DNA from: Acarospora socialis
Taxonomy: Eukaryota > Ascomycota > Lecanoromycetes > Acarosporales > Acarosporaceae
NCBI GenBank assembly: GCA_025617375.2
Contig: JAMYGW020000007.1
Coordinates: forward strand, 124,001 to 188,000
Direction of reading: 5' to 3'
Length of the DNA: 64,000 nt
Below the pieces are notes generated by a model that did not search any database, had not been told where the DNA came from, and worked only from the letters and a program-made list of their open reading frames with translations. Positions 36,445 through 48,100 of this stretch are shown one piece after another. Position numbers and translations under genes: made by a program. Within the stretch, counting starts at the first letter, position 1; each line of letters opens with the position of its first letter.

Positions 36445-36980
36445 TCATGTCCCTGGCGTTTCGTTTCCCTTCTCTTCTTCTGCCGCATGTATCTTATTCA
36501 CGCCTCGTGCACGAGAACCCTGATCGTATAGAGAATCTGATACCTTATGGTTGCTCTCCACTCCAGTACCATCGCGATCTCCTTGAGGATGGTCAGTATG
36601 TCGTGACTAATGAGACCATCCGGCCAGTCCTCAAGAACGACTTACCCAGTAGAAGTGCCTGTGCGTCTGACCGTATGGAGTCCAGCCTTCCCTCCAACAC
36701 CTCCGGGGTGACTGCAGATAGGATTCCGATGTTGAATACTTTGATAGTCTGACCTTTTAAGAATTCGAGGGTCCGATAGTCCAACGGAGCTGTAGAGAGA
36801 CAGATATTAGATAGCTGTAGCTCACTGATGTTTTGGACGTTACGACTTACGTGGTAAAGCGACAACCTTATTAAGGTGTGCCCAGATAACACGCTCCATA
36901 TTTGCTCTATCTGGGTGATACTCCCTGATCTGGGAGACCGCATCATGTATGCTTAGTACGTTTGTCCACATTTGGTCCAT
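36445..36980 (-). CDS. Small hypothetical protein, three exons
   Basis: Exons 36980-36851, 36789-36646 and 36581-36445 join in phase to 136 residues. Both introns have strong GTAAGT donors. The protein starts MDQMWTNVLSIHDAVSQIRE and continues with HPDRANMERVIWAHLNKVVALPPPLDYRTL and an LSAVTPEVLEGRLDSIRSDAQALLLG segment. The tail is charged and acidic (EEEKGNE). It is soluble, without signal peptide or membrane helix. No family is recognised. The consistent frames and donors argue for a real gene, which is convergent with the regulator on its left and divergent from the helicase-like gene. Confidence 0.5.
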
Positions 36981-37140
36981 GATGTGAATGATCAAGAGGT
37001 TCAATATGTTGTTGTGAAAGAAGTTGTTGCGAAGATGAGAAGGAGGTTGCGAAGATGAAGAAGATGAAGAGGTTTAAGTGTTGCGGGTGGTCAAGAAAAG
37101 TGTTATACGTTAGCACTAGCATCGAGTGAATCACAGTCAC

Positions 37141-37260
37141 TGGACCACAATAAGGTTCGCCGCAATGAAGTGAGGTGAGGTTTTGCCTCCAGAAAGTGAT
37201 GTGAGGGTTTGCCTCACTTCAGCGAGTGAGGCTTCCCCTCATACAGATTTGGTTCATTAA
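37141..37260. promoter_or_regulatory. Cluster of GTGAGG/CCTCAC inverted motifs
   Basis: Within about 75 bases (37170-37243) GTGAGG occurs five times and CCTC or CCTCAC four times. One instance is the perfect 6-bp inverted repeat GTGAGG-GTTTG-CCTCAC at 37201-37217. It lies 230-310 bases upstream of the helicase-like start codon and could be a dimeric regulator site or a small hairpin. Confidence 0.5.
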
Positions 37261-37476
37261 GTCACACCTGCAGAGTTTTCTGAGAGCAGATAACGTAAGA
37301 TATTGATAGATACCCACTTTCCATGACTTACTATTGTTCATTCACTATCCACACCCGCAAGATTGCAGAAGTCGTAGTGAGTCACTTGATCCCACCCTCT
37401 TCAGCATATAACCTCAACCGCTGCACTTTCAATCTAACACAACATCGTAAGCTTTGACCACGGTAGATTCAACAAC

Positions 37477-38554
37477 ATGGACCCAAATCTTGTGATCATT
37501 GGAGCGGACGGCGACTCGGAGGACGAGTATGAGGTTAGTTTGTGGGCCACCCGTGAAAACCTCATATCCCACTGACCACCTCCTAGACTCCGCCAGAGAG
37601 CCCTATAGCCGCTGCAAGAGCTGAAGACAGAACTGGTGTGAATGATCAGACGGTTAGTTACCCGCTACACTGACATGACTTTGACTCACCATCGCAGGAT
37701 AACCAGACAACCCCTCTGGCTGCTGCTCATAATACTGACAACGACATGATGACGACGAACGATCAGACGGTTAGTTATCTGCTACCTTGAGACTGATGTT
37801 GGCTGATCGTAAATCAGATCGGCCAGACGACCCCTCTGGCTGCCGCTCATGCTACCGACAACGATACGATGACGACGAATGATCAGACGGTTAGTTATCC
37901 GCTACCTCAACATGACTTTGACTCACTATCGCAGGATAACCAGACAACCCCTCTGGCTGCCGCTCACGCTACCAACAACGATACAATGACCACCAACTAT
38001 CAGACGGTTAGTTGTCTGCTGTCTTGAGAATGATGCTGGCTGACCGTAAATCAGAATAGCCAGACGACCCCTCTGGTGCCTTCCGCCCATGTTGAAACGA
38101 ACGATCATTTTCCATGGAAATATAACCTGCCTCGTTACAGAACAGACGCGGAGACTGATGCTATCGCCTTGGGAATATCTTCAACACGAGCAAGCACCAG
38201 GTTGACGCAAAACCTCGCAAACATTGAGTGTGTAAGACCACCCCATATCAATAATCTCGACTAACCATATCAAACAGACATAGTCGGCTTATAGGTCAAG
38301 GTGATACCTTCGCGGAAATCCAGACCGAGTTTCGACTACCGGACGCGCTGCTTCGAGGATTGGCGGATATGGGGATCACAAAACCCACTAGGGTCCAGAA
38401 AGCGTGCATTGAAGAGCAGTTCCATGCACAGACTGATATGAGCGTTCGGGCACCACTAGGTCAGTACTCAATGTCCATTGTTAATGGGAGCCTCTCACAC
38501 TCATTAGGATCGGGAAAGATATTCGTTTACCTTATGGTTTCAGGTCGTAAATGA
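37477..38554 (+). CDS. Truncated DEAD-box helicase-like gene with tandemly duplicated exons and introns
   Basis: Eight exons: 37477-37533, 37587-37652, 37698-37769, 37818-37889, 37935-38006, 38055-38227, 38278-38459 and 38508-38554; 246 residues in phase. Exons 3, 4 and 5 are each 72 bases and encode near-identical 24-residue repeats (QTTPLAAAH...MTTNDQT); exon 6 begins with a fourth partial copy. Introns alternate between a 45-nt type (2 and 4) and a 48-nt type (3 and 5). The C-terminal part has a helicase Q-motif region (LADMGITKPTRVQKACIEEQF) and a Walker A-like APLGSGKI, where the usual Thr is Ile. The frame stops 13 residues after the GSGK, so no DEAD box or domain 2 is present. Probably a decaying or domesticated fragment. 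Confidence 0.7.
37653..38054 (+). repeat. Tandem exon-intron duplication (237-bp higher-order unit)
   Basis: A 72-bp exon, 48-bp intron, 72-bp exon and 45-bp intron form a 237-bp unit that starts at 37698 and again at 37935. Copies differ at few positions. Each exon begins near CAGACAACCCCTCTGGCTGC and each intron begins GTTAGTT. Because the introns were copied with the exons, the gain is at DNA level rather than through a spliced intermediate. Confidence 0.9.
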
Positions 38555-40936
38555 ATGCCGTGTGGCTCATCACCAAAATCTAATGGATGTATGAAGTGCT
38601 TCTCAGATTCATAAAAGAATGTCCATAAGTATTCATATTTCATAGCATATAATGTGATATGGAGACCTCCATGTAACACAGAAAGCTTTCCCAAAGAATT
38701 TATGTCTCAGAACCTTTCTGTCTCGTGCTGTGTTGGAGTGCTCCATATATTGGGCATTCATTTACGACCTAGAACTATAAAATGCTATGAGAAAGTCTTT
38801 GCGGAAACCTAGCCGGCAGTCCCCCATAACTTTTTTTGCAGATATGACCTCCCATCATAGAATAACAACCACACATAGAGATTTTAGACTGCAAATTCAG
38901 GATGTAGTAGCCCTAACTGAGTGCAATTGATTCTCATACAGACAGCGTCACGCTAGATTCCGAGTTGACCGAACTCGACGCACTCAACTTTGTCAATTAT
39001 GTAAAGCAACCTTCCCTCAGCCCGCCTGCTCGAATACCACGTCCGCGAGCCACTCCGATGCATCGTCTTCACATATAACATCGATGCCGTTGCCACGATA
39101 GTCCACATTATCATCCAAATCAGCATCGCTACGCTGACTGCCAAGCCTTGAGCAGCTAGCTTAGACTCTAGGGTCACATGAGAGCCTCGTTGGTTTGTCG
39201 CGCATGTATCGCTGGTGCTAGCACCGTCACAATCAATGAGCATGTCAACCTACAGCTCTACATTACTAGCAATGACGGCAAAGGCAATGTCTTCGTGGCA
39301 TTCAGGGCGTATGTGGTGGATGGGTTGGATCAGGCATCTCATTGGCATGGCTGTGTGCAGGCTGAGTACATGACTCTGACTCAATCATGGAGATAGGAAG
39401 CTGACAATGTATACCTTGTCTAAGCACACAAGTACTGTGATTAGGATGAATTTGCTACATCGTCTACCAGAGCAATACGGAGTTACAACCAGAACGGCCA
39501 CAAGGAGGCGGGACGAATCTGCCTCAAAAGCAATCTTCGAAACATCGTCAGTAAATGTTCCAACCCACGCCCCAAGCATGCCGCATATGCAACAGGCCTG
39601 CCTCGCCGCGAACAGTCTTTGGCCATGCCACATCTCACCGTCCCTATCATACTATCCTTTGAACAGACTGTGGATGAAGACTACAAGGGGCTTGATGTTC
39701 GGAGACTACTATTGGAGATGTTGATTTCCTATACTAAGTTGTATGGCCCTCCTCGACTGTTCCTTATCGGTGATGGCCATGGCTCTCGTGCGCAGCTCTT
39801 GAAGCGATCCTTGTCTACGCCGATAGGTAGGCCATATTTATGGGTTTGAAGTCTGATACGTATCATACGTTGCAGCTACACTAGCCGTCGGGTGGAATGG
39901 ATTTATAGTGACGGAGGTCCTATATAACCCTTGCGTTGGATTATCAAATTTCGATCGTTCCCGCAGCTCCCTGTCCTCTCCCACCCAGGACCTTCCTCCG
40001 CCAACAGCATAGCCTCGATTATGGAACATAACAATTCAAGTCGGGTCTGTGGATACCAAACCAAAAGTGGCTTCGCCGTCTACGTGTCGTAGCCTCGAGA
40101 TTGTCAGTAGATGTACTACGTATAACACCGCCAAGAGCTTGCCTGACTATTAGACACAGTTTCCTGTTACGTTCCAGCTCTTTTGAAGCAGCTAGATGCT
40201 CCTTCAAGTCCCCTGTCCTTCCTGGCGCCTCAAATCAGCGTGCTTCTTTCAAGAAGTACCGGCGTTGTTAATGTCCTTGGAACATAGTCGGTAGCATTCG
40301 GTCTCAAGGAGAGTTTTCTGGTCCACCGGTCCATACACATCAGCATTCCGGGCCACATCGGCGTGACTTCCCACATCGGGAGACGTCACACAGTCATGTT
40401 TATTGCAGTCCCCCACATCAGTCTGTCTCCTCCACAGTTTGGTGATGGGACCAGTGTGAGGTGGACAGCGGGGACGACAAGGTCTGCGTGATCGGCGGTC
40501 GGGCGTGTTTATTGCAGGCCGTTTAACGTTGCCGCAATTACAAAGGCTTGACAAGCCTAATCACAATGTACACCATGGCGGTGCCATCTGCAGATGCGAA
40601 GGCCACTATCATTTTCAGACAAACAACCAGCATAACGACACTGGACCATGAGCTGATAACAGTATGCAGCTGTGGCCGCATCGATGGCATTCTCAGGGTT
40701 TCTCTTCGCAGCCTCTCAAAATGATGCTTTCTCAAACAGTTTCCTTCCGTGATTTTGAACTATCTCCATGACACATACACAGACCTTTCACTGACTCAGG
40801 TGTGCCAATATAGACTGCATTGATAAGATCAGAAATGTCATTAGAGTAAGTCAACAGACACAAGTGACATCCCTTTCTGAACACAAACTTCACCCTATGT
40901 ACCTTATGGCATGCAAGCTTGTCAAATAAATAGACA

Positions 40937-40968
40937 TTAGTCTTCTTCTTCTTCTTCTTCTTCTTCTG
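40937..40968. repeat. CTT/AAG trinucleotide microsatellite
   Basis: About ten consecutive CTT units in a gene-poor region. Confidence 0.9.
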
Positions 40969-41628
40969 CTCTTTCACCACCATCACACCCTAACTGCAAA
41001 ACACTCCCTACCCAGCCTCTCCTCTTCCCTCCTTCTCCGTCCAACCCTCAACCTTTTACCATGTCCATTCACAATTCCAAGATGTTCATAATCACCCCAT
41101 TCCCGCACGTCACCGAACGGAACTCGCACACACATCTTTAACGGACTTCTCAAACGGCACGGAAATCTCTAGCCCCCCTGCCAAAGAGAATCGGCACGTT
41201 GTCTAAATTTGACTTCACCCACCGACCTTTACATGGCAACATGATGGCCCCGCTCCTCCATTATGTACTGTATGACATATAGTACTTTGTTTTCTATCTA
41301 TCTCTCCTCGTCCTTTGTGGTTACAGTTGTAGCTTGCAATCTGACTGGATCCGCACCGGCTACAATTACGGTAGGTAGCCTTGGTGAGTTATGCCCTACA
41401 GTACCAGCTGGTGCCGGCAGGTCGCTGCGCCAAGAGATGAGATCCAGCTGGCTTTTTCCATCCTGTTTCGCTTCGAATGTAAGAGGATGATCACTTTGTC
41501 GCATAAGGTAAGGTATGTGACTTCAAGGCGGTGTGAGGTGTCCAAGTATACGACAAGCTGAATCTGCATACTGTGGCTTATGCACGAGCACATGCCAAGT
41601 CCTGCAGCGTGCACACATAAGGTAATCA

Positions 41629-41676
41629 TGCAGATGCAGATGCAGATGCAGATGCAGGTGCAGGTGCAGGTGCAGG
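41629..41676. repeat. Hexanucleotide microsatellite (CAGATG then CAGGTG)
   Basis: About five CAGATG units pass into three CAGGTG units, a period-6 array of about 48 bases. Confidence 0.9.
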
Positions 41677-42019
41677 TTCAAGTTCGATCTAGAATCTCGC
41701 AGCTGAACGGACATGTAACTTTAAACTCGTTCGTTCTGAAATGGAGGGAGGTGCTCCGATTCCTTTATGGAAACGTACATGCATACATGCAAAGACTACT
41801 ATAAAAATTGAGATAGGTGGACTCAGTCAACGACGCCGTCTGAGGTAGAGGTAAAAGCTCAGCCCGCACATCGCCGACTCCCGTTCCCTTCGCACCGGCC
41901 CGATTCTCGCGCCTACCCAGCCCGAGAGCTTCCTTCCTTGCAACCCCATGCCGTGCTCACGATTCAAAAGAACCAAAATGTCGTTATCAAAAGCGTCGTT
42001 GTAAAAAAAAAGATGGAGG

Positions 42020-43844
42020 TTAGAACACCGCCCAAGGGTTCCTCGTAGCGGCCAACCGGGCCGCGAGGATGAGAGCGGCGCCGAAGAGTAGGATGACGCC
42101 GCCGAAGATGATGAAGTTGTTGTAGTTGTAGTTGGCGTTGATGATGAGCGAGCCACCGAGGTAAGGGCCCGTTAAGGTTCTGGTTTATATTCGGTGTTAG
42201 CTTCGGGTTTGGGTGTTGGGGTCGGGTAATGGCGTCCGGTGGGGCTGAGGGATGAAACAAATGCAGATGGGAAAGATCGGTAAAGGGTAAGGGGATGTGG
42301 AGGTGGGAATTGTGGCGGAGGATACAAAGATCGGTCCAGAGACTAAACGACGTGCAGGTATGAAGAAGTAGAAGCAGAATGATATGCAAGTGTAAATAGG
42401 GTAAGAAAAAGCTTACGCGAATGAGATGCAGACGCCGAGGATGCCATTTTTGAAGCCGATGAGAGCCATATTGGGCGTTACTTGGGCGACGCAGGCGAGG
42501 TATAGGGAGAGGAGTCCGCCGGAGAAGAAGCCGTAAACAACGGAGAAGGCGATTATGCTGTTGGACGTGGTGATGACGAACATGCAGAGCAGTAGAATGC
42601 CGGCGAATAGGGCGCAGAGGAAGGCCATATTAAAGCTTTTGAATCACAGTAAGTCAGTACAAAAGTGTCAAGTCTGGAGAGGTGAATTAGTATTCTTACC
42701 GGCCATATCTATCGGCGAGAAGCCCGGATACCAGTCGTCCGACGAATGAACCTGCGTTTAGCGTCGCGACGAGATTATTGGCCATGTCCACGGTCATATG
42801 GTGGCTTAATCCGTAAAGTGGCAGGTAATAGAAAGGGAGGAACATGCCCCAGAAGACGAAGAACATGGCCACCACCAGTAGAGAGTATCGAGGGTCTTTG
42901 AAAGCGTCGGAGAGGTCTTTCTTCGAGACTTGGGACTGCTTTGGTGGTAGTCGTGGAATCACGAGGATAATGGAGGGCAGGAGAAATGCCAGGCATATGA
43001 ATCCTGTAATCCTCATCGCCCAAGGAAATCCGACCGAGTTGAACAGCCCTTGGAGAATGAAAGGCCAGCAGATCCCGCCCAACGAGGACCCTCCTATGAC
43101 GAGGCCCATTGCCAGGCCCTTCTTGCGTGTAAACCACTGCGACGTCGAGGCGATGGTGGGGTAGAATCTGTCGAGTGCGATCAACATCGGTAAGTATCGA
43201 ACACATACCGCCAATCAGCCGTGGAAACTCACAGCATCGCATCTCCAATACCACCCAAAACACCTTGAGCGAGCATTATCTGGTAGTACTTCGTGGCCAG
43301 GCTCGTGAGCATAAACGAGAGAACATAGACGAGGGTCCCCGGGATAAAGAGGAATTTGGCGCCCTTCTTATCGAACAGCGGGCCGAATATGATGCCTCCG
43401 AAGAAGAGAAGGAATAGCTACCGTTTGCCCACTTAGAGCGAACGGCCGTCAGAGTGCGCTGCCATTCGAACATACCTGAGTTGACCCAATCCATGAGATA
43501 GCACTTTCAGTTTCGCCGGCCAGAAACCCTTCTTGATAATATGCCTGGAATGTGCCAAGGGAATTCACCAGCCCTTGGGACTATCAGTAATGCTTCCGTC
43601 GACAGTACAGAAACGAGCAATCTAGAAGATTGCTCTTTCACACCAACTGACCGAAAGTTACAAAGAATGTCAGGAAACCACCAAGAGCAACCAGCCAAGC
43701 TCTCAATCCACCATCAGGCGCGGTGTCAATGATGGGTGGCTCTTCAAGATATTCCAGAGACGTTGCACCTGAAGCCAGAACACCAGGAAGAGCGCCCCTG
43801 TCCAGTATGGGATCGGCTGATTCAGCAGCTTTGAGAACGCCCAT
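42020..43844 (-). CDS. MFS transporter, monocarboxylate-permease type
   Basis: Six exons (43844-43652, 43573-43476, 43417-43233, 43167-42700, 42635-42417, 42179-42020) give 440 residues. The N-terminal cytosolic tail ends in the fungal MCT signature APDGGLRAWLVALGGF. Helices continue with NSLGTFQAYYQEGFL, SWIGSTQLFLLFFGG, QGVLGGIGDAMLFYPTI, RKKGLAMGLVIGGSSLGG and, in the second half, GSFVGRLVSGLLADRYGRFN. The last exon follows a 237-nt intron and encodes TLTGPYLGGSLI plus the final helix. It is a plasma-membrane carrier for small organic acids or metabolites. Its place 1.3 kb from the PKS-NRPS, with which it is divergent, suggests export or precursor supply; the substrate is unknown. Confidence 0.92.
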
Positions 43845-45138
43845 AACTTCTTAGTAAAGATCGACTGGGTAGGAACTGAGAAGAAGAAAGAGGTCAAAGA
43901 GATGGCAACTCCATAAGAATTGCAAGCGTGAATGGGATATATATCAGGCATTGTAGGACAGCCACTTTCATACGTCCGAGTCCTCTCTGTCAGGGATTGA
44001 ATGTTCCCCCGATCTCTGTCGGCGTCTTCTTAGCCTACTGGAGTACGGCGGAGCCTCCAGAACGCTTTATGCACGATCAGAGAAGAGCTGAAACCGAGTT
44101 TCAACCTCATCTTGTGTATTCACAGGAAAGGCTCCGAGTCATGAAGGGGCTCTGTTGATTCCCTTTCTGCCCTCCGGTGAAAGGCTCCGGTTGGGTGATC
44201 CCATGGATCTTCCAGAAAAACTCGCCTACTGTAAGTTAATAATCTCCGGATGCGACTCTGCTAAAGATAACTTACAGTAGTTATTTTGGAACTCAGCCTC
44301 ATCCGAAGTCAGGCCAACGTTAAGATACATACCTTACATACCTTACCAAGCCTCGGCAGCTCACTCACACAACATCGTCTTTACCACCTTACCTAACCTT
44401 CCCTTCGTGTAGATACTCGTACACGAGGTGATCTGAGTAGAGCCCTACCTTACAAGATCTGCAGCTTACTTCACTCATACCCACCCTGGGTACCTTACCT
44501 ACCTGACCTCGACGGAGGCACTCGTAGTAACGGTACAGTTACACTCCCATAACCTTCCGAGATGGCTATCCTTGCTCCCATGTGTTGGTACCTTACAGCT
44601 TTCTCACCATCTGCAGATATGCTAATACGGCTGTTTAGTTCATCCCCCTTGTCAGCAATTCGATACTCTACCACCGTAGATCGCAGCCCCAGCTAGACAG
44701 TATTGTCGCGTGGCTCAGGAACAGTCCGTGGCACCATGAGTTCGCAAATGTCCGATGCAGTCATAACTCTGGCTACTGTCTCGGAGGTAACTCCTCGTTC
44801 AGCCCTACTGTACCTGCCCTTTAGCACGCTTGATGACCGGCGAAGGCCATGCTCTCCGGCAGCAGATCCCGTTCCTGCTGAGCTTCCGCAATTATCGGGC
44901 CAACGTGATCAGGCAGAGTGTTATTCTGGGGGGATACACCGTATGGGACAATGTTGGTGGACCGGCGTGGATGATAAAAGGGAGACATGGACGCCCAGCT
45001 CTCAGGATGTGTGCATCTTTCAATTCATATCCAAATACTGAATACGTTTACCAAGCTCCTGGCAAGATTCCATTCACTCATTCCATACAATCTACGGCAA
45101 AAGAATAGTACGTAGTAACAGCAACAAAATCATCCAGA
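43845..45138. promoter_or_regulatory. Divergent promoter region with repeated CCTTACC motifs
   Basis: About 1.3 kb between the MFS gene and the PKS-NRPS. At 44326-44510 CCTTAC-type motifs occur about eight times (ATACCTTACATACCTTACC, CACCTTACCTAACC, GTACCTTACCTACC). The frames around 44703-45110 have no motifs. The shared promoter would allow co-regulation. Confidence 0.55.
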
Positions 45139-48100
45139 ATGGCGCCAGTGCAGTCTAAACTCCGGCCCAATGTCGCTCGTTCCGGCCAAGACCCCAGCGC
45201 CATCGTAGGTCTTGCCTGCCGTGTTCCTGGTGCGAATAGTCCGTCTAAACTATGGAACCTCTTGGAAGAGCAGAGGGATGTCCAGAAGAAGATGCCGGTG
45301 GAGAGATTCAATGTTGATGCGTTTTATCATCCTGATGGCGCAAACAAGGGGACCGTCAGTCTTCCCTTCCCAACAACAATGTACCTCCTGTCGCTGGCCT
45401 TGACTGACTGACCTGTTCAGATGAATGCTAAATATGGTTACTTCCTTGATCAAGATATCAGTCAGTTCGACGCTGGCTTTTTTAATATATCTGGCAAGGA
45501 GGCCGAAGCTATGGATCCCCAACAAAGACTCCTACTCGAAGTCGTGTACGAGGCCTTGGAAGATGGTTAGTATATCAGATAGCCTTATTTGCTTGGCCCA
45601 GCTTACACAATCCGCAGCCGGCATTACTCTCGAAGAGATCAATGGATCACAGACATCCGTCTTTTGTGGTTGTTTCACTAATGATTACAATGCCATGGTC
45701 ACGAAAGACCTTGAATACTATCCAAAGTATACTGTCACCGGTAAGTAACAGAGTTCATGTATGACAGAGAACTAAAGCTGACCCTCTGGCGAACAGGTAC
45801 CGGCAATTCAATCCTCGCAAATAGAATTTCATATTTCTATAATCTTCACGGGGCCAGTGCCACGATTGATACTGCTTGCTCCTCATCCTTGGTGGGGCTT
45901 CATATGGGTAATCAGACTTTAAAGACGCACGAAAGCGACTTGGTAAGGCGTCAAGCTCTATACTTCATCTCCCTAGCTATGGGACTGACTTCTACTCTCT
46001 AGTCAATCGTTGTTGGCTCTGCCCTTCACTTTGACCCTAACATCTTCATCACCATGACCGATCTTGGCATGCTGTCCACCGATGGTCGCTGCCGAGCTTT
46101 TGATGCAGCAGGTCGTGGCTACGTTCGTGGCGAGGGAATCTGCGCTGCGGTTCTCAAGAGATCGGCCGATGCTCATACCGATGGCAACGTCATTCGCGCC
46201 ATTGTCCGAGGCACCCACGTCAACCACGATGGGACGAAGCAGGGCATCACGATGCCGAATCCTCAAGCACACGAAGCTCTGATCCGGCGTGCATACGCCG
46301 ATGCTGGCCTAGACCCTGCGGATACGCAGTACTTCGAGGCCCACGGTACCGGAACGCCGGCCGGAGATCCTCGAGAAACTCGGGCCATAGGCGCAGTCTT
46401 CTCACCAAACCGAACTCAACCTCTTGTTGTTGGTTCGGTCAAAACCAACATTGGACATCTGGAAGGCGCTTCTGGCCTTGCTGCCCTCATCAAGGCTACA
46501 CTTTCACTCGAGCGAGGGAAGATTCCGGCCAACATGCATTTCAACAATCCCAACCCCAGCATTGCTTTTGATGACTGGAAGATCAAGGTCCCGACCAAGA
46601 TGATGGATTGGCCCACAACTACGGGACCCAAACGAGCTAGTGTCAACTCTTTTGGTTATGGTGGAACTAATGCTCACGTCATCTTGGAAGCCTACGAGAC
46701 TCCCGAAACAGACTCGAAATCTGACGCTGGCTCCGACTGGTCTATCATCGATAACGCCAAGGACAGACCAATCCTGACCCCGTTGACTTCCCATTCTAAG
46801 AAAGCCGGGATCATGCTCGTTAAGAGTCTAGTTGATTATCTGGAGTCTCACCCTGCCACCACCGTTGTTGATTTCGCCACCAGTCTTGGCACCAAGCGCA
46901 CAATGCATAAGTTCAGATCTTTCGCCATTGGAAAGAACTTGTCGGAGACCGTTGAAGACCTCAGCAACCCCAAGCCTGTCGCTGCCTGGGCGCCCATCAT
47001 GGAGACTGAGGCGAAACCAAGGATTGGTTTCGTCTTCACAGGTCAAGGTGGTCAGTGGTTTGCGATGGGAAGACAGCTCATAGAACAGTCAGTCTTCTTT
47101 AGGCAGACCCTGGAGAGGTGTGATGCAGTCCTCCAAGCGCTTCCAGACCGCCCAGATTGGTCTGTTGTTGGTAAGTCTACTGGCATCCGCCAAAAGAGCG
47201 AATAGAGACTGATTAATTGCTCGATAGACGAACTGCTCCGAACGAAGGAGACTTCTCGCCTAGGTGACACGAGATTCTCGCAGCCAATTTGCACCGCTTT
47301 GCAACTAGCCATTGTCGACCTACTTGCACAGTGGGGCATCGAACCCTCAGCCGCTGTCGGCCACTCGTCCGGTGAGATGGCCGCGGCGTACGCTGCTGGG
47401 ATTTTTTCATTCGAGAATACAATCGTCACCGCCTATTACAGAGGAGTTTACATGTCCAACGCCTCGGCAGACGCCACTGCTATCCCGGGCGCCATGATGG
47501 CGGTAGGCATGAGCGAGCCCGAAGCCGTGTCGGAATTGAAATCTTTCGCAGGACGACTTAGCATTGCCGCTATCAACGGGCCCTCCAGTATCACACTGTC
47601 CGGCGACAAAGATGCGATATTCGAACTCAAGGAGATTTTAGTGGCTAGAAAAGTGTTTGCTCGAGAGCTTCAAGTTACGCAAGCATTCCATTCCCATCAT
47701 ATGTTTCCCCTCGCACCCGGTTACAAGAAGGCGTTGGAGAAACACGAGAACTTCATGACACGTCCTGCCATGCATCGTATGGTCTCTAGCGTTACCGCCC
47801 GTGTCGCAGACAGCGAAAACATGGGTCCTGACTACTGGACTGCAAACATGGTGGGCACTGTCAAGTTTTCTGATGCTCTGACTGGAATTCTTCTGGACGA
47901 TCTCGACGAGAAGAATGTCGACGTATTGGTCGAAGTCGGTCCACATCCCGCCCTCAAAGGGCCAGCTCGTCAAGTTATGTCTTCACTGAAGGTCGAGGTC
48001 CCATATCTGGCATCCCTTACCCGCGGTGTACCTGACTATGTCAGCCTGCTCACAACGGCCGGGCAGTTGTTTGCTCTCGGCTATCCGGTTGACCTTGCAG

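Larger units (their letters stand above)
38555..42019. other. Gene-poor region with possible helicase remnants and microsatellites
   Basis: About 3.4 kb without a supported gene. Between about 38940 and 39390, frames on the plus strand read EPLRCIVFTYNIDAVATIV and, after a shift, VFVAFRAYVVDGLDQA. These loosely recall superfamily-2 helicase motifs IV and V and could be decayed continuation of the truncated gene. A frame at 39619-39849 is unrecognised. Two microsatellites are listed separately. Confidence 0.4.

Noticed and set aside
37653-38054. CRISPR-like repeat array
   Set aside because: Repeats are exon-intron units with splice sites in a eukaryotic gene; no short identical repeats with unique spacers.
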